Notes: generated from the letters alone by a model not told the origin. Counted from the stretch's first letter, positions 1-5,574 are shown. The stretch: 5,775 bases of DNA from a halophilic archaeon J07HX64 (GCA_000416085.1 KE356579.1:2383822-2389596), one strand, 5' to 3'. Made by a program: numbers and translations.

Positions 1-395
1 GGATGGGCGAGTTCCTGACCCGCGAGTTCGGTGACCGCTACACACCGGTCGGGTTCGACGCCGCCCGCGGCCGGTTCCGGGCGGTCCGGTCGGGCAAGGG
101 TGGTGACACAGGTTCCGAACAGTTCGCGTTCGGTCCGGCCCCCGACGGGAGTGTGACCGCGGCGTTCGACCGTGTGGGCGACCCACCCTGGCTGTTCGAC
201 ATCGCATCAGCCGCAACCGACCCGCGACTGCGGGACTGGGTCGACCAGCAACAGCGGATTCGGTGTGTCGGTACCGTGTACGACCCCGACACACCGACGA
301 GACACCATCTTCAGACCCCGTTGACGGCGTTCGACGGTCTCGTGTTCCTCGACCGGTCGACCCCGTCGCGTCCGGTTGCCGACCCGGACGGTTGA
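1..395 (+). CDS. Erythromycin esterase family protein, C-terminal part (5' end outside window)
   Basis: The reading frame is open from the left edge (first whole codon at 3) to a TGA at 393-395. The visible 130 residues resemble from memory the C-terminal part of the erythromycin esterase family (PF05139). The opening residues GEFLTREFGDRYTPVGFD match the family's 'G.yLre.yGddYyaiGf.f..GsFra' region. They are followed by a PAPDGSV segment and by an end region, YDPDTPTRHH then FDGLVFLDRSTPSRP, which is typical of the family's last strand. Family proteins are usually more than 400 residues, so roughly the last third is present and the catalytic histidines lie upstream. The ATG at 3 is probably an internal methionine. 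Bacterial Ere enzymes hydrolyse the macrolide lactone, but most archaeal homologues are uncharacterised, so macrolide hydrolysis should not be assumed. The gene converges on the ABC operon, with 81 bp between the two stop codons. Confidence 0.8.
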   Translation, partial: MGEFLTREFGDRYTPVGFDAARGRFRAVRSGKGGDTGSEQFAFGPAPDGSVTAAFDRVGDPPWLFDIASAATDPRLRDWVDQQQRIRCVGTVYDPDTPTRHHLQTPLTAFDGLVFLDRSTPSRPVADPDG

Positions 396-445
396 GCCCT
401 ATATCGCTGTCTGTGCCCGTGAGTCCGGTGTCACCTGGGTCGAGC

Positions 446-459
446 GGGTGTCGCCACCC
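446..459. terminator. Small hairpin between convergent genes (weak terminator candidate)
   Basis: Between the two convergent stop codons, GGGTG (446-450) and CACCC (455-459) form a 5-bp perfect stem with a TCGC loop. In addition, AGCCCT at 395-400 and AGGGCT at 473-478 form a 6-bp inverted repeat spanning the whole intergenic gap. There is no clear T-run, which archaeal intrinsic terminators generally need, so the role as a bidirectional terminator is only suggested by position. Confidence 0.25.
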
Positions 460-476
460 ACACCGTGCTCGAAGGG

Positions 477-1382
477 CTACTTCACGTCAGAACTCGAGGC
501 CCGGGAGAGCAGATACACCGCGATCGCGCCGAAGGAGAGCCCGATACCGGCCAGGACCGCCACACCGGGGACGACCCCGTTCAGTGTCCCGTCGAACCAG
601 GACACCTCGATAACGGTCATCACGTTCTCGTCAAGCATGAGCGAGCGTGTCGCGTCGACACCGTAGGTGACGGGGTTGAGTCGGGCGAACGTCTGAATCC
701 AGCCCGGGAGTGTCGCGAGCGGGAGAAAGGCACTGGACAGGAACAGCAACGGAAACTGCAGGAGGTTCGCGCCGATGATCGTCGACTCCTGGTCTCGCGT
801 GAGAATCGCAAGCGAGTTCGAGAACGCGACGAACCACAGCGAAAAGAGCACACCGATCCCCATTATACCGATGACACCGGGGAGACCGGTGGCAATCTCG
901 GCACCGAGGAGCACACCCAGCCCCAGGATGATGCCGATCTGGATCGCAATCCGGAACACCTCCGCGGCGGTCTTGCCGAGAAAGACGGCCGTGCGGTTCA
1001 TCGGCGTGACGAGCACCTTCTCGAACATACCGTTCTCGATGTCGTTTACGAGCCCGATACCCGACGTGACAGCCGCGGCGAGTGCGACCTGGATGGCGAT
1101 TGCGGGCACCAGGTACGTCTCGTAGCTGATATCCCCGCCGGTGGCCCCCTCGACAGCACCACCGGCCACGTTCCCGAACACCTGCGTGAACAGCACGAGG
1201 AAGATAATCGGCTGGGCGAGCGAGACCACCAGGACAAACGGGTTCCGGACGGCTTTCACGTTCCACCGCTTGAAGTTCACCCAGACATCACCGGCAAAGG
1301 AGTTGCCGGAGCGTGTGACCTCCTCCCCGCCGGTCGCGCCGGCGTACTCCTCGGCGCTCCCGTCCGCGTCCGGGGTGCTCAC
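477..1382 (-). CDS. ABC-2 type transporter permease (DrrB family)
   Basis: This 301-residue protein is the membrane subunit of an ABC-2 exporter and would work as a dimer with the ATPase encoded just upstream. It has a hydrophilic, acidic N-terminus (about 1-35), then about six membrane segments at roughly 49-70, 90-112, 143-163, 168-191, 203-222 and 268-292. Two stretches are typical of the DrrB/ABC-2 family: ENGMFEKVLVTPMNR at 117-130 after the second segment, and the LPGWIQTFARLNPVTYGVDA region at about 225-244. Length is normal for the family. The start is a GTG at 1382-1380 that overlaps the ATPase TGA as GTGA, which suggests translational coupling. A G-run (minus strand, 1395-1390) lies 7 nt before it and may act as a weak Shine-Dalgarno site. 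The substrate cannot be read from sequence; drug, lipid or polysaccharide export are all known in the family. The stop is TAG. Confidence 0.93.
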   Translation of the reverse strand: MSTPDADGSAEEYAGATGGEEVTRSGNSFAGDVWVNFKRWNVKAVRNPFVLVVSLAQPIIFLVLFTQVFGNVAGGAVEGATGGDISYETYLVPAIAIQVALAAAVTSGIGLVNDIENGMFEKVLVTPMNRTAVFLGKTAAEVFRIAIQIGIILGLGVLLGAEIATGLPGVIGIMGIGVLFSLWFVAFSNSLAILTRDQESTIIGANLLQFPLLFLSSAFLPLATLPGWIQTFARLNPVTYGVDATRSLMLDENVMTVIEVSWFDGTLNGVVPGVAVLAGIGLSFGAIAVYLLSRASSSDVK

Positions 1383-2452
1383 TGTGACGCCCCCCTGTCA
1401 CCGTCGGGCATCTCGGCTGTGTCGATCTCGTCACCGGTGATGGCGAGGAACACGTCGTCGAGTGTCGGCGCCCGGATATTGAACCCGGTGACGGTCAGCC
1501 CTGCGTCCCTGAGCGCGACAAGCAGGTCGGTGCCGTACTGACGGGCGACCTCGGAGGTGACGCTGATACCGTCCTCGGTCTCGCTGACTGTCGCATCCGC
1601 GAACGCGTCGAACTCCCGTGCGATTGTCGTGGCCCGTTCGCGCACGCCATCGCCCCTCTCCAGTTCGATTGCGAGCACCTCACCGCCGACCTCGCGTTTC
1701 AGGTCGTCCGGACTGCCGTCTGCGACGATGTTCCCGTCAAGGATAACGGCCAGCCGGTCACAGAGCTGGTCGGCCTCCTCCAGATACTGTGTCGTCAGGA
1801 AGATAGTCGTCCCGAGGTCGTTTATCCGGAGGAAGTACTCCCACAGACGGTTGCGTGCCTTCGGGTCGAGTCCGGTTGTCGGTTCGTCGAGAAAGACCAG
1901 CGGCGGCCGGTGTGCCAGTGCGGTTGCGGCGTCTAGGCGCTTTTTCATCCCGCCGGAGAACTCCTCTGCCTGCTTGTCCGCGACGTCCGCGAGGTCGACC
2001 AGACTCAGTAGCTCCGACACCCGTTCGGCCCGCTCCCCACTCGGGACGCCGTAGGCCTCGCAGGCGAACCGGATGTTCTCCTCCGCGGTGAGCTCCGGGT
2101 CGATACTGGTCTCCTGTGCCATGTAGCCGATTGTCTCCCGTATCTTCCGGGTCTCCGAGCGGGCATCGAACCCGTTTACCTGGACATCACCACTGGTCGG
2201 CGACAGCAGTGTCGCAAACACCTTTATTGTGGTCGTCTTGCCGGCCCCGTTCGGCCCGAGGAAGCCGAAAAACTCCCCTCGCGGCACGGTCAGGTCGACC
2301 CCCTGGACGGCGGTTGTTCCGTCCGAGTAGGTTAGTTCGAGCCCATCGACATCGATAGCGGCACGCTCTGTGGAGTCCCTCTCCGATGCTCTGTTCACTC
2401 CGTCCCCGTCAACCGACGGGTCGGCTGTTGTTCTGGATCCCTGCTGTGACAC
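1379..2452 (-). CDS. ABC transporter ATP-binding protein (DrrA family)
   Basis: From the GTG at 2452 this is a 357-residue cytoplasmic ATPase that powers the permease encoded next. Visible motifs are Walker A GPNGAGKTT (66-74), Q-loop Gln113 in YMAQ, signature FSGGM (165-169), Walker B LVFLDEP (185-191) and D-loop GLD (194-196). The H-loop position is Gln222 in TTQYLEEAD rather than His, as is common in the DrrA branch. The C-terminal extension (about 255-340) ends in the family motif TLDDVFLAITG (330-340). The start was chosen because a GATATATC box lies 27.5 nt upstream of GTG 2452, as expected for a leaderless mRNA. A longer frame to 2611 would add 53 Arg/Ser-rich residues unlike haloarchaeal protein and would swallow that promoter. 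The first 33 or so residues of the chosen protein are a poorly structured Ser/Asp-rich leader. First gene of a two-gene operon; substrate unknown. Confidence 0.94.
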   Translation of the reverse strand: MSQQGSRTTADPSVDGDGVNRASERDSTERAAIDVDGLELTYSDGTTAVQGVDLTVPRGEFFGFLGPNGAGKTTTIKVFATLLSPTSGDVQVNGFDARSETRKIRETIGYMAQETSIDPELTAEENIRFACEAYGVPSGERAERVSELLSLVDLADVADKQAEEFSGGMKKRLDAATALAHRPPLVFLDEPTTGLDPKARNRLWEYFLRINDLGTTIFLTTQYLEEADQLCDRLAVILDGNIVADGSPDDLKREVGGEVLAIELERGDGVRERATTIAREFDAFADATVSETEDGISVTSEVARQYGTDLLVALRDAGLTVTGFNIRAPTLDDVFLAITGDEIDTAEMPDGDRGASQ

Positions 2453-2475
2453 ACCCGTCCTACGGGATATGTACT

Positions 2476-2483
2476 GATATATC
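2476..2483 (-). promoter_or_regulatory. TATA box of the ABC transporter operon
   Basis: GATATATC is centred 27.5 nt upstream of the GTG at 2452. This matches the TATA-to-start distance of leaderless haloarchaeal transcripts, in which transcription starts at the first base of the start codon. No Shine-Dalgarno-like sequence is needed and none is evident. The octamer is itself palindromic and recurs at 2618-2625 and 3253-3260. Confidence 0.65.
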
Positions 2484-2605
2484 TTGGACCGACAGCCTGG
2501 CGGTCTCGACAGGGTTCGAGACGCGACGGTGCGAGTCCGGACACGACTGGTCCGGTCAGAGAGGCGAGCGCCACCGTCGGCTCCCGTTCGTCTGTCGTGT
2601 GCCTG

Positions 2606-2638
2606 CATCACGGGTTCGATATATCGTCATGACGTTTA
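2606..2638 (+). repeat. Left arm of a 33-nt inverted repeat pair
   Basis: Aligned without gaps to the minus strand at 3272-3240, this stretch matches at 26 of 33 positions by hand count. The matches are CATC at the outer end, GTT, the perfect 14-mer GATATATCGTCATG (2618-2631) and GTTTA (2634-2638). Both arms point inwards, like terminal inverted repeats of a small mobile element. The arm also contains a TATA-like GATATATC, so a shared promoter-type element is the main alternative. No obvious target-site duplication was seen outside the arms. Confidence 0.5.
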
Positions 2639-2850
2639 TGCAACGGCTGTTCGGGGTCGACCCCGTGGTCGGTCTGTGCGGTTGGCAGGCCACTGCTACC
2701 GGCGGGTCCGCGCTGGTTCCCGTGTGATACGCGAGTCACTGTCATCGGTCGCCCCGACATCTGGTAGCTGTCACGCACACGCCCCCGGGGTCGAGCGGAC
2801 AGTGTCCGGAGGTTCCGCCGACAGACCGTCCTGTCCGGACCGTGGGTGAA

Positions 2851-3170
2851 CTGTCGGGTCCGAAGGCTACGGTCCGGACCCGCGAGCGAGGGCCGGGGCC
2901 AGACGGGTAGGCCGCCACCGCGGGAACAGGGTGATGCGGGGGGACCGCGGAGAGTACGGGGGACGAATCAGAGAGAGCAGGAGAACTCCTGGGGGGCACG
3001 CAGGATGGGAGACAGATCCTCCACGGTCTCCTCGGGCAGTCTGTCCGGCCAGTGAGCGGCCCGTTGGTGCGTGAACCGGGTGTCACAGGTTCGGTCCCCA
3101 GACGGTACCTGCCCGGGGGAACTGTAACCGTCCGCCGGTGACGGCACGAACCCACCCCCGGCGAGTCCGA
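2851..3170 (+). other. G-rich structured block, possible non-coding RNA
   Basis: The plus strand is purine/G-rich and carries several small inverted repeats. CGGGTCCG (2855-2862) pairs with CGGACCCG (2875-2882) around a 12-nt loop, giving an 8-bp perfect stem. CCGTC (3128-3132) pairs with GACGG (3140-3144) around a 7-nt loop. No known archaeal RNA motif was recognised: the conserved 5' domain and helix 8 of SRP RNA and the GAGGAAAGUCC core of RNase P RNA are all absent. The only TATA-like box appropriately upstream is the one in the left repeat arm (2618-2625), which would start a transcript near 2649. Confidence 0.2.
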
Positions 3171-3239
3171 CAGTGAGATTACTGTGTCGAACCCCGCAGT
3201 TGGATTTGAGACGAGCCCTGAGCCGTCATAGAGGCATTG

Positions 3240-3272
3240 TAAACCACATGACGATATATCAAACGTCGGATG
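3240..3272 (-). repeat. Right arm of the 33-nt inverted repeat pair
   Basis: Read on the minus strand from 3272, this has CATC, then GTTT, then the perfect 14-mer GATATATCGTCATG (3260-3247) and GTTTA (3244-3240), and matches the left arm without gaps. In one shared reading frame both arms could encode I-Y-R-H-x-V-Y, so remnants of a duplicated coding segment are another, weaker explanation. Confidence 0.5.
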
Positions 3273-3396
3273 GGCCGAGACTGTCGGTCAGACGTGGGTA
3301 TACTACCGCTCTCACGGCTCACAGCAACAGTCTCAGCCGAAAACCTGGACAACTGAGCGTGTCTGGAAAACACATAGAGAACATAACCGAGAGAAC

Positions 3397-3421
3397 GGGT
3401 CACTGCCTGTTCCTGTGACCC
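3397..3421. repeat. 7-bp perfect hairpin in AT-richer intergenic DNA
   Basis: GGGTCAC (3397-3403) and GTGACCC (3415-3421) form a perfect stem around an 11-nt loop. A second, 5-bp inverted repeat follows (TGAAC 3441-3445, GTTCA 3459-3463). Neither is followed by a convincing T-run, and no adjacent gene explains them. Confidence 0.35.
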
Positions 3422-3636
3422 AGGAGACGATGACACGGGGTGAACGGTACAGAGATGTGTTCAGTTAGTGTTAAAAGAATGGTACGTACACGAGTGTGAT
3501 CTCTCCCTCTTCTCTTGTTCGGCCAGCATCGACGGTTCGGGACGATTCTGTGACCGTCCTCAGTAGTTCGGGGGCGAACCCGCAAGGTCCCCGTCTGAAG
3601 CGGTCTACCGGTTCAAGGAGAGTCCGTCAATACAAT

Positions 3637-4041
3637 CTAACATATAGACCTGTAGATACGCAGGCCGTCCTCCTCAGTTATCTCAACTTGCGGAGCCCCA
3701 GCGCACACCGTCGTGCCAGCCCACCTCTCGTCTGACTCTGACTGTGTGCTAGCTCTCACTGTGAACGTCTCAATCCTGTCGGTAGCACTCCGAAGATTGT
3801 ATGCACTGTATATGTAGTCCTCCACGAGATACGTTTCGTTGTGGACAACTACACCCGTTTCATTCAGTATGGTTAATCGTACTTCCTTACTCTCCTCTAG
3901 TTCGTTCTCTATGGAGATGGGCTTATCTAGATCCAGGGTAGGAACGTGAGAGCGCGAGTCCGGGTTATCTGTGAATACGAGGAATCCTCCTGCAGCGAGC
4001 AAAGCAAGAAAAACGGTGCCTACAATCACAGGTTTCCGCAT
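3637..4041 (-). CDS. Small membrane-anchored extracytoplasmic protein of unknown function
   Basis: From ATG 4041-4039 this encodes 134 residues. An Arg-Lys N-terminus and a hydrophobic segment (about 5-23, IVGTVFLALLAAGGFLVF) look like a signal anchor. There is no Cys lipobox, so it is probably not a lipoprotein. The outer part has alternating hydrophobic strands (about 41-98) of the kind seen in small haloarchaeal beta-sandwich proteins. It has two N-glycosylation sequons, N60-E-T and N68-E-T. Its only cysteines are Cys113 and the final residue Cys134, which could form a disulfide. The C-terminal layout, a Cys followed by VEITEEDGLRIY and a terminal Cys, recalls haloarchaeal hypothetical proteins from memory; I cannot name a family. 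A longer frame to 4206 adds a Cys/Trp-rich stretch unlike haloarchaeal protein and was rejected because a TATA-like box lies 25.5 nt before ATG 4041. The gene is AT-richer than its neighbours, consistent with transfer or relaxed selection. Stop is TAG. Confidence 0.7.
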   Translation of the reverse strand: MRKPVIVGTVFLALLAAGGFLVFTDNPDSRSHVPTLDLDKPISIENELEESKEVRLTILNETGVVVHNETYLVEDYIYSAYNLRSATDRIETFTVRASTQSESDERWAGTTVCAGAPQVEITEEDGLRIYRSIC

Positions 4042-4063
4042 ACGAGTGATAGCAAGCTTAACA

Positions 4064-4069
4064 TAATAA
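4064..4069 (-). promoter_or_regulatory. TATA-like box of the small membrane protein gene
   Basis: On the minus strand TTATTA, within CTTATTATGT, is centred 25.5 nt upstream of ATG 4041. The spacing supports a leaderless transcript and supports this start over the longer frame. Confidence 0.5.
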
Positions 4070-4086
4070 GTCCACGGACCGAGGGT

Positions 4087-4138
4087 ACAGAAACCCCAGT
4101 TTCCTAGAGAGTTTCTGTCTCTCCCCGGGGGTGGAGAG
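4087..4138. repeat. Two directly adjacent hairpins
   Basis: ACAGAAAC (4087-4094) and GTTTCTGT (4111-4118) are an 8-bp perfect inverted repeat with a 16-nt spacer. Immediately after it, CTCTCC (4119-4124) and GGAGAG (4133-4138) form a 6-bp stem with an 8-nt loop. They lie just upstream of the membrane protein promoter, so they could be an operator for that gene or part of a small RNA. Nothing decides between these. Confidence 0.4.
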
Positions 4139-4259
4139 CAAACTGATGTCGTACACCACCGGTCGCCACCCGAGTTGCAGTCGGTCCACAGTAGTTTTGC
4201 GAGCAATCGAAATTTGAACCCGTGGCTATCTCCCGCTGTTCACAACCCGACCTGGACAG

Positions 4260-4266
4260 TATAAAT
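4260..4266. promoter_or_regulatory. Orphan TATA-like box
   Basis: TATAAAT on the plus strand (its complement contains TTTATA, a good haloarchaeal TATA match) stands in GC-rich surroundings. It is not at leaderless distance from any credible start codon on either strand. It could drive a non-coding transcript from about 4290 (+) or 4236 (-), or a leadered alternative transcript of a neighbour. Confidence 0.3.
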
Positions 4267-4468
4267 CAGCAGAGACCACCGGGGAGCAGCGAGAGACACC
4301 GACAGGGTGGTAAGACAGACTCTGTGAGACAGTCAGGAGACGAGAGTGGCGATTCTTGAGCGGGTCCTCACGGATGACGCGCTCGCGCCGGGCGGTCCTC
4401 GGGGTCGGTGTAGTGAGGCGGGGGGAGTAACAGTCAAACCACGGTACCACCACCCGGTGAGGCGACAG

Positions 4469-4474
4469 TATAAT
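4469..4474 (+). promoter_or_regulatory. TATA box of the GNAT-like gene
   Basis: TATAAT is centred 27.5 nt upstream of the A of ATG 4499, predicting a leaderless mRNA starting at that codon. It decides the start in favour of 4499 over the upstream GTG at 4346 and the nearby ATG at 4505. Confidence 0.65.
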
Positions 4475-4498
4475 TGGGCTGGGGAGCAACAGATAGGT

Positions 4499-4885
4499 AT
4501 GGAGATGCGGGACGCCATCGAGGCAGATGCAGAGCGACTCGCGTCGTTGACCGATACGCCGCGGGACGTGATGCGCAATCTCGTCCACGACCGGACGGTA
4601 CGCGTCGTCGAGGAGACCGGTGATATCCGGGGGTTCGTCAGCTACGACGCCCGAGAGCAGACTGTCTACGTCACACAGCTCGAGGGTGACAGCGGTGTGT
4701 ACGACGAGTTACTGGAGGAACCGGTCCGATTCGCACGCACGGAGGAGATGGCCGTCGAGTTGCTCGTGCCCGAGACCGAATCGGAGATACGCGACGCGGC
4801 AACCGCGGCCGGATTCGAGCGGACCGGCGGTGGCCCTCGCTTCGACGGCGAGTCGACGACCCGGTACCGAACAAACGACCCGTAG
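4499..4885 (+). CDS. Short GNAT-like (N-acetyltransferase fold) protein
   Basis: The 128-residue acidic protein has a GNAT-like order of elements. An N-terminal helix (MRDAIEADAERLASLTD, 3-19) is followed by a beta run (RTVRVVEE, GFVSYD, QTVYVTQLEG, about 32-63), a helix, a strand (AVELLVPE, 85-92) and the helix-turn IRDAATAAGFERTG (97-110). The last resembles the GNAT 'a...y.k.GF' motif. The Q/R-x-x-G-x-G/A acetyl-CoA pyrophosphate loop expected after the central strands is not visible, and the protein is shorter than typical GNATs (about 140-170 residues). It may therefore be a degenerate or non-catalytic member. It ends 43 bp before the KH gene, which has its own TATA box, so the pair may be co-transcribed only in part. 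The substrate is unknown. The GNAT call rests on pattern memory, but the gene itself is well supported by composition and promoter. Confidence 0.75.
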   Translation: MEMRDAIEADAERLASLTDTPRDVMRNLVHDRTVRVVEETGDIRGFVSYDAREQTVYVTQLEGDSGVYDELLEEPVRFARTEEMAVELLVPETESEIRDAATAAGFERTGGGPRFDGESTTRYRTNDP

Positions 4886-4898
4886 GGCGGTCGAAGCG

Positions 4899-4904
4899 TT
4901 TTAA
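4899..4904 (+). promoter_or_regulatory. TATA-like box of the KH-domain gene
   Basis: TTTTAA lies in the short gap after the GNAT-like gene and is centred 27.5 nt before ATG 4929. The spacing again fits a leaderless transcript and gives the KH gene its own promoter. Confidence 0.6.
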
Positions 4905-4928
4905 CAGGACTGTCGCCTACAGAGGTGT

Positions 4929-5477
4929 ATGCAGCACGTGAAGGTACCCGACGACCGCATCGGGGTTCTCATCGGGCAGGGTGGAGAGACGATGCGCGAT
5001 ATCGAAGACCGCGCAGAGGTGCGCCTCGACATCGATTCCGAGTCCGGAAACGTTCGCATCGAGAAGGTCGGCGACCCGGTGAAAGGGCTGAAAGGCCCCG
5101 ATATCGTCCGGGCAATCGGCCGCGGGTTCTCCCCGGACGAGGCGCTCAGTCTCCTCGACGACGATATGATGATGTTCGAGATTGTCGACATCGGCGGTGC
5201 GGCGCGCAACAAGAACGACCTGCGCCGCAAGAAGGGCCGACTGATCGGTGAGGACGGCCGTACACGCGAACTCATGCAGGAACTCACCGGTGCCTCGGTC
5301 ACAATCTACGGGTCGACACTCGCCACGATCGGCGGCCCAAAACAGGTCGGGGCTGTTCGCGAGGCCAGTGAGATGCTCCTCGACGGTGCACCCCACGGGG
5401 CTGTCTACTCGTTCCTCGAGGAGCGACGACAGGAACTCAAACACAAGGGGATGGAGTACCACGCGTTCCAGGGCTGA
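4929..5477 (+). CDS. KH-domain RNA-binding protein, archaeal Pno1/Dim2 homologue (small-subunit rRNA maturation)
   Basis: This 182-residue protein has the two-KH layout of archaeal Pno1/Dim2 and full family length. KH1 carries the GxxG loop GQGG (16-19) in IGVLIGQGGETMRDIE. KH2 carries GEDG (107-110) in GRLIGEDGRTREL, followed by the family-typical VTIYGSTLATIGGPKQV (124-140) and the C-terminal SFLEERRQELK (161-171). In eukaryotes Pno1/Dim2 binds near the 3' end of 18S pre-rRNA and assists Nob1 cleavage. A Pyrococcus homologue has been reported to bind RNA and aIF2-alpha. A cytoplasmic role in 16S rRNA 3'-end maturation is therefore the likely function. Archaeal genomes often place this gene beside eIF1A and the Rio1 kinase; neither is present here, where a GNAT-like gene precedes it. 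Stop is TGA at 5475-5477. Confidence 0.93.
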   Translation: MQHVKVPDDRIGVLIGQGGETMRDIEDRAEVRLDIDSESGNVRIEKVGDPVKGLKGPDIVRAIGRGFSPDEALSLLDDDMMMFEIVDIGGAARNKNDLRRKKGRLIGEDGRTRELMQELTGASVTIYGSTLATIGGPKQVGAVREASEMLLDGAPHGAVYSFLEERRQELKHKGMEYHAFQG

Positions 5478-5574
5478 GTCGTCTGCGCCGACTCCGATAG
5501 TTGACGTGTGCTGTCGCCAATCCCGCGGACACGGTGAAGGACACTCCGAGCATCGCAAGTCGGACAGTCACCCC

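Larger units (their letters stand above)
2606..3272. mobile_element. Candidate non-autonomous (MITE-like) or decayed element bounded by inverted repeats
   Basis: The 667-bp block between two inward-facing 33-nt imperfect repeats contains no transposase-like frame, and its composition changes from G-rich to AT-richer inside. Size and lack of coding capacity would fit a MITE or an IS remnant, both known in haloarchaea. The evidence is only one repeat pair in one window; the outer boundaries are uncertain and direct target repeats are not evident. Confidence 0.25.
2453..3636. other. Long region without a credible protein-coding gene
   Basis: Open frames exist on both strands, but their products are rich in Arg, Ser and Pro and poor in Asp/Glu, unlike genuine haloarchaeal proteins. 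None resembles a family I know. The left part holds the ABC operon promoter and the middle (about 2820-3170) is G-rich and hairpin-prone. The right part (about 3180-3636) is visibly AT-richer and contains a 7-bp hairpin at 3397-3421. A pair of inverted repeats bounds 2606-3272. I looked for tRNA, SRP RNA and RNase P RNA signatures on the plus strand and found none convincing. Confidence 0.6.
4042..4498. other. Divergent intergenic region
   Basis: This 457-bp stretch separates the membrane protein gene (-) from the GNAT-like gene (+). It holds a promoter for each, two adjacent hairpins at 4087-4138 and an orphan TATAAAT at 4260-4266. A frame from GTG 4346 could extend the GNAT-like gene upstream, but it lacks haloarchaeal composition and contains the proposed promoter. 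No other gene was recognised. Confidence 0.55.

Noticed and set aside
465..1541. Long plus-strand open frame opposite the permease gene
   Set aside because: It runs antisense to a well-supported permease and the end of the ATPase. Its low-complexity, charged product matches no family and arises from GC-rich codon bias.
2453..2611. 53-residue upstream extension of the ATPase to GTG 2611
   Set aside because: The extension is Arg/Ser-rich and not haloarchaeal in composition, and it overlaps the TATA box that fits a leaderless start at 2452.
2742..3155. 137-residue minus-strand frame
   Set aside because: The product is Pro/Arg/Ser-rich with almost no acidic residues, has no recognisable domain, and has no promoter at a suitable distance.
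2820..3180. SRP (7S) RNA or RNase P RNA in the G-rich block
   Set aside because: The conserved 5' loop domain and helix 8 of SRP RNA and the GAGGAAAGUCC core of RNase P RNA are not present.
3179..3436. 85-residue minus-strand frame with a TTTTAA box (3471-3476 region) upstream
   Set aside because: The promoter-like box would give a leader of about 10 nt, but the product is basic and Ser/Arg-rich with no family resemblance; coding is not supported.
4042..4206. 55-residue N-terminal extension of the small membrane protein
   Set aside because: It is Cys/Trp-rich and would bury the signal anchor; a TATA-like box lies at leaderless distance from the internal ATG 4041.
4207..4226. tRNA T-arm-like GGGTTCAAAT on the minus strand (possible att remnant)
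   Set aside because: The position that should be C61 is T, the stem pairs poorly, and no acceptor, D or anticodon arm was found around it.
4346..4498. 51-residue N-terminal extension of the GNAT-like protein from GTG 4346
   Set aside because: Its composition is unlike haloarchaeal protein, it has no family similarity, and it contains the TATAAT box positioned for ATG 4499.
4917..5558. Minus-strand frame of 213 residues across the KH gene
   Set aside because: It is antisense to a confidently identified KH protein; the frame is open because of GC bias at third codon positions.
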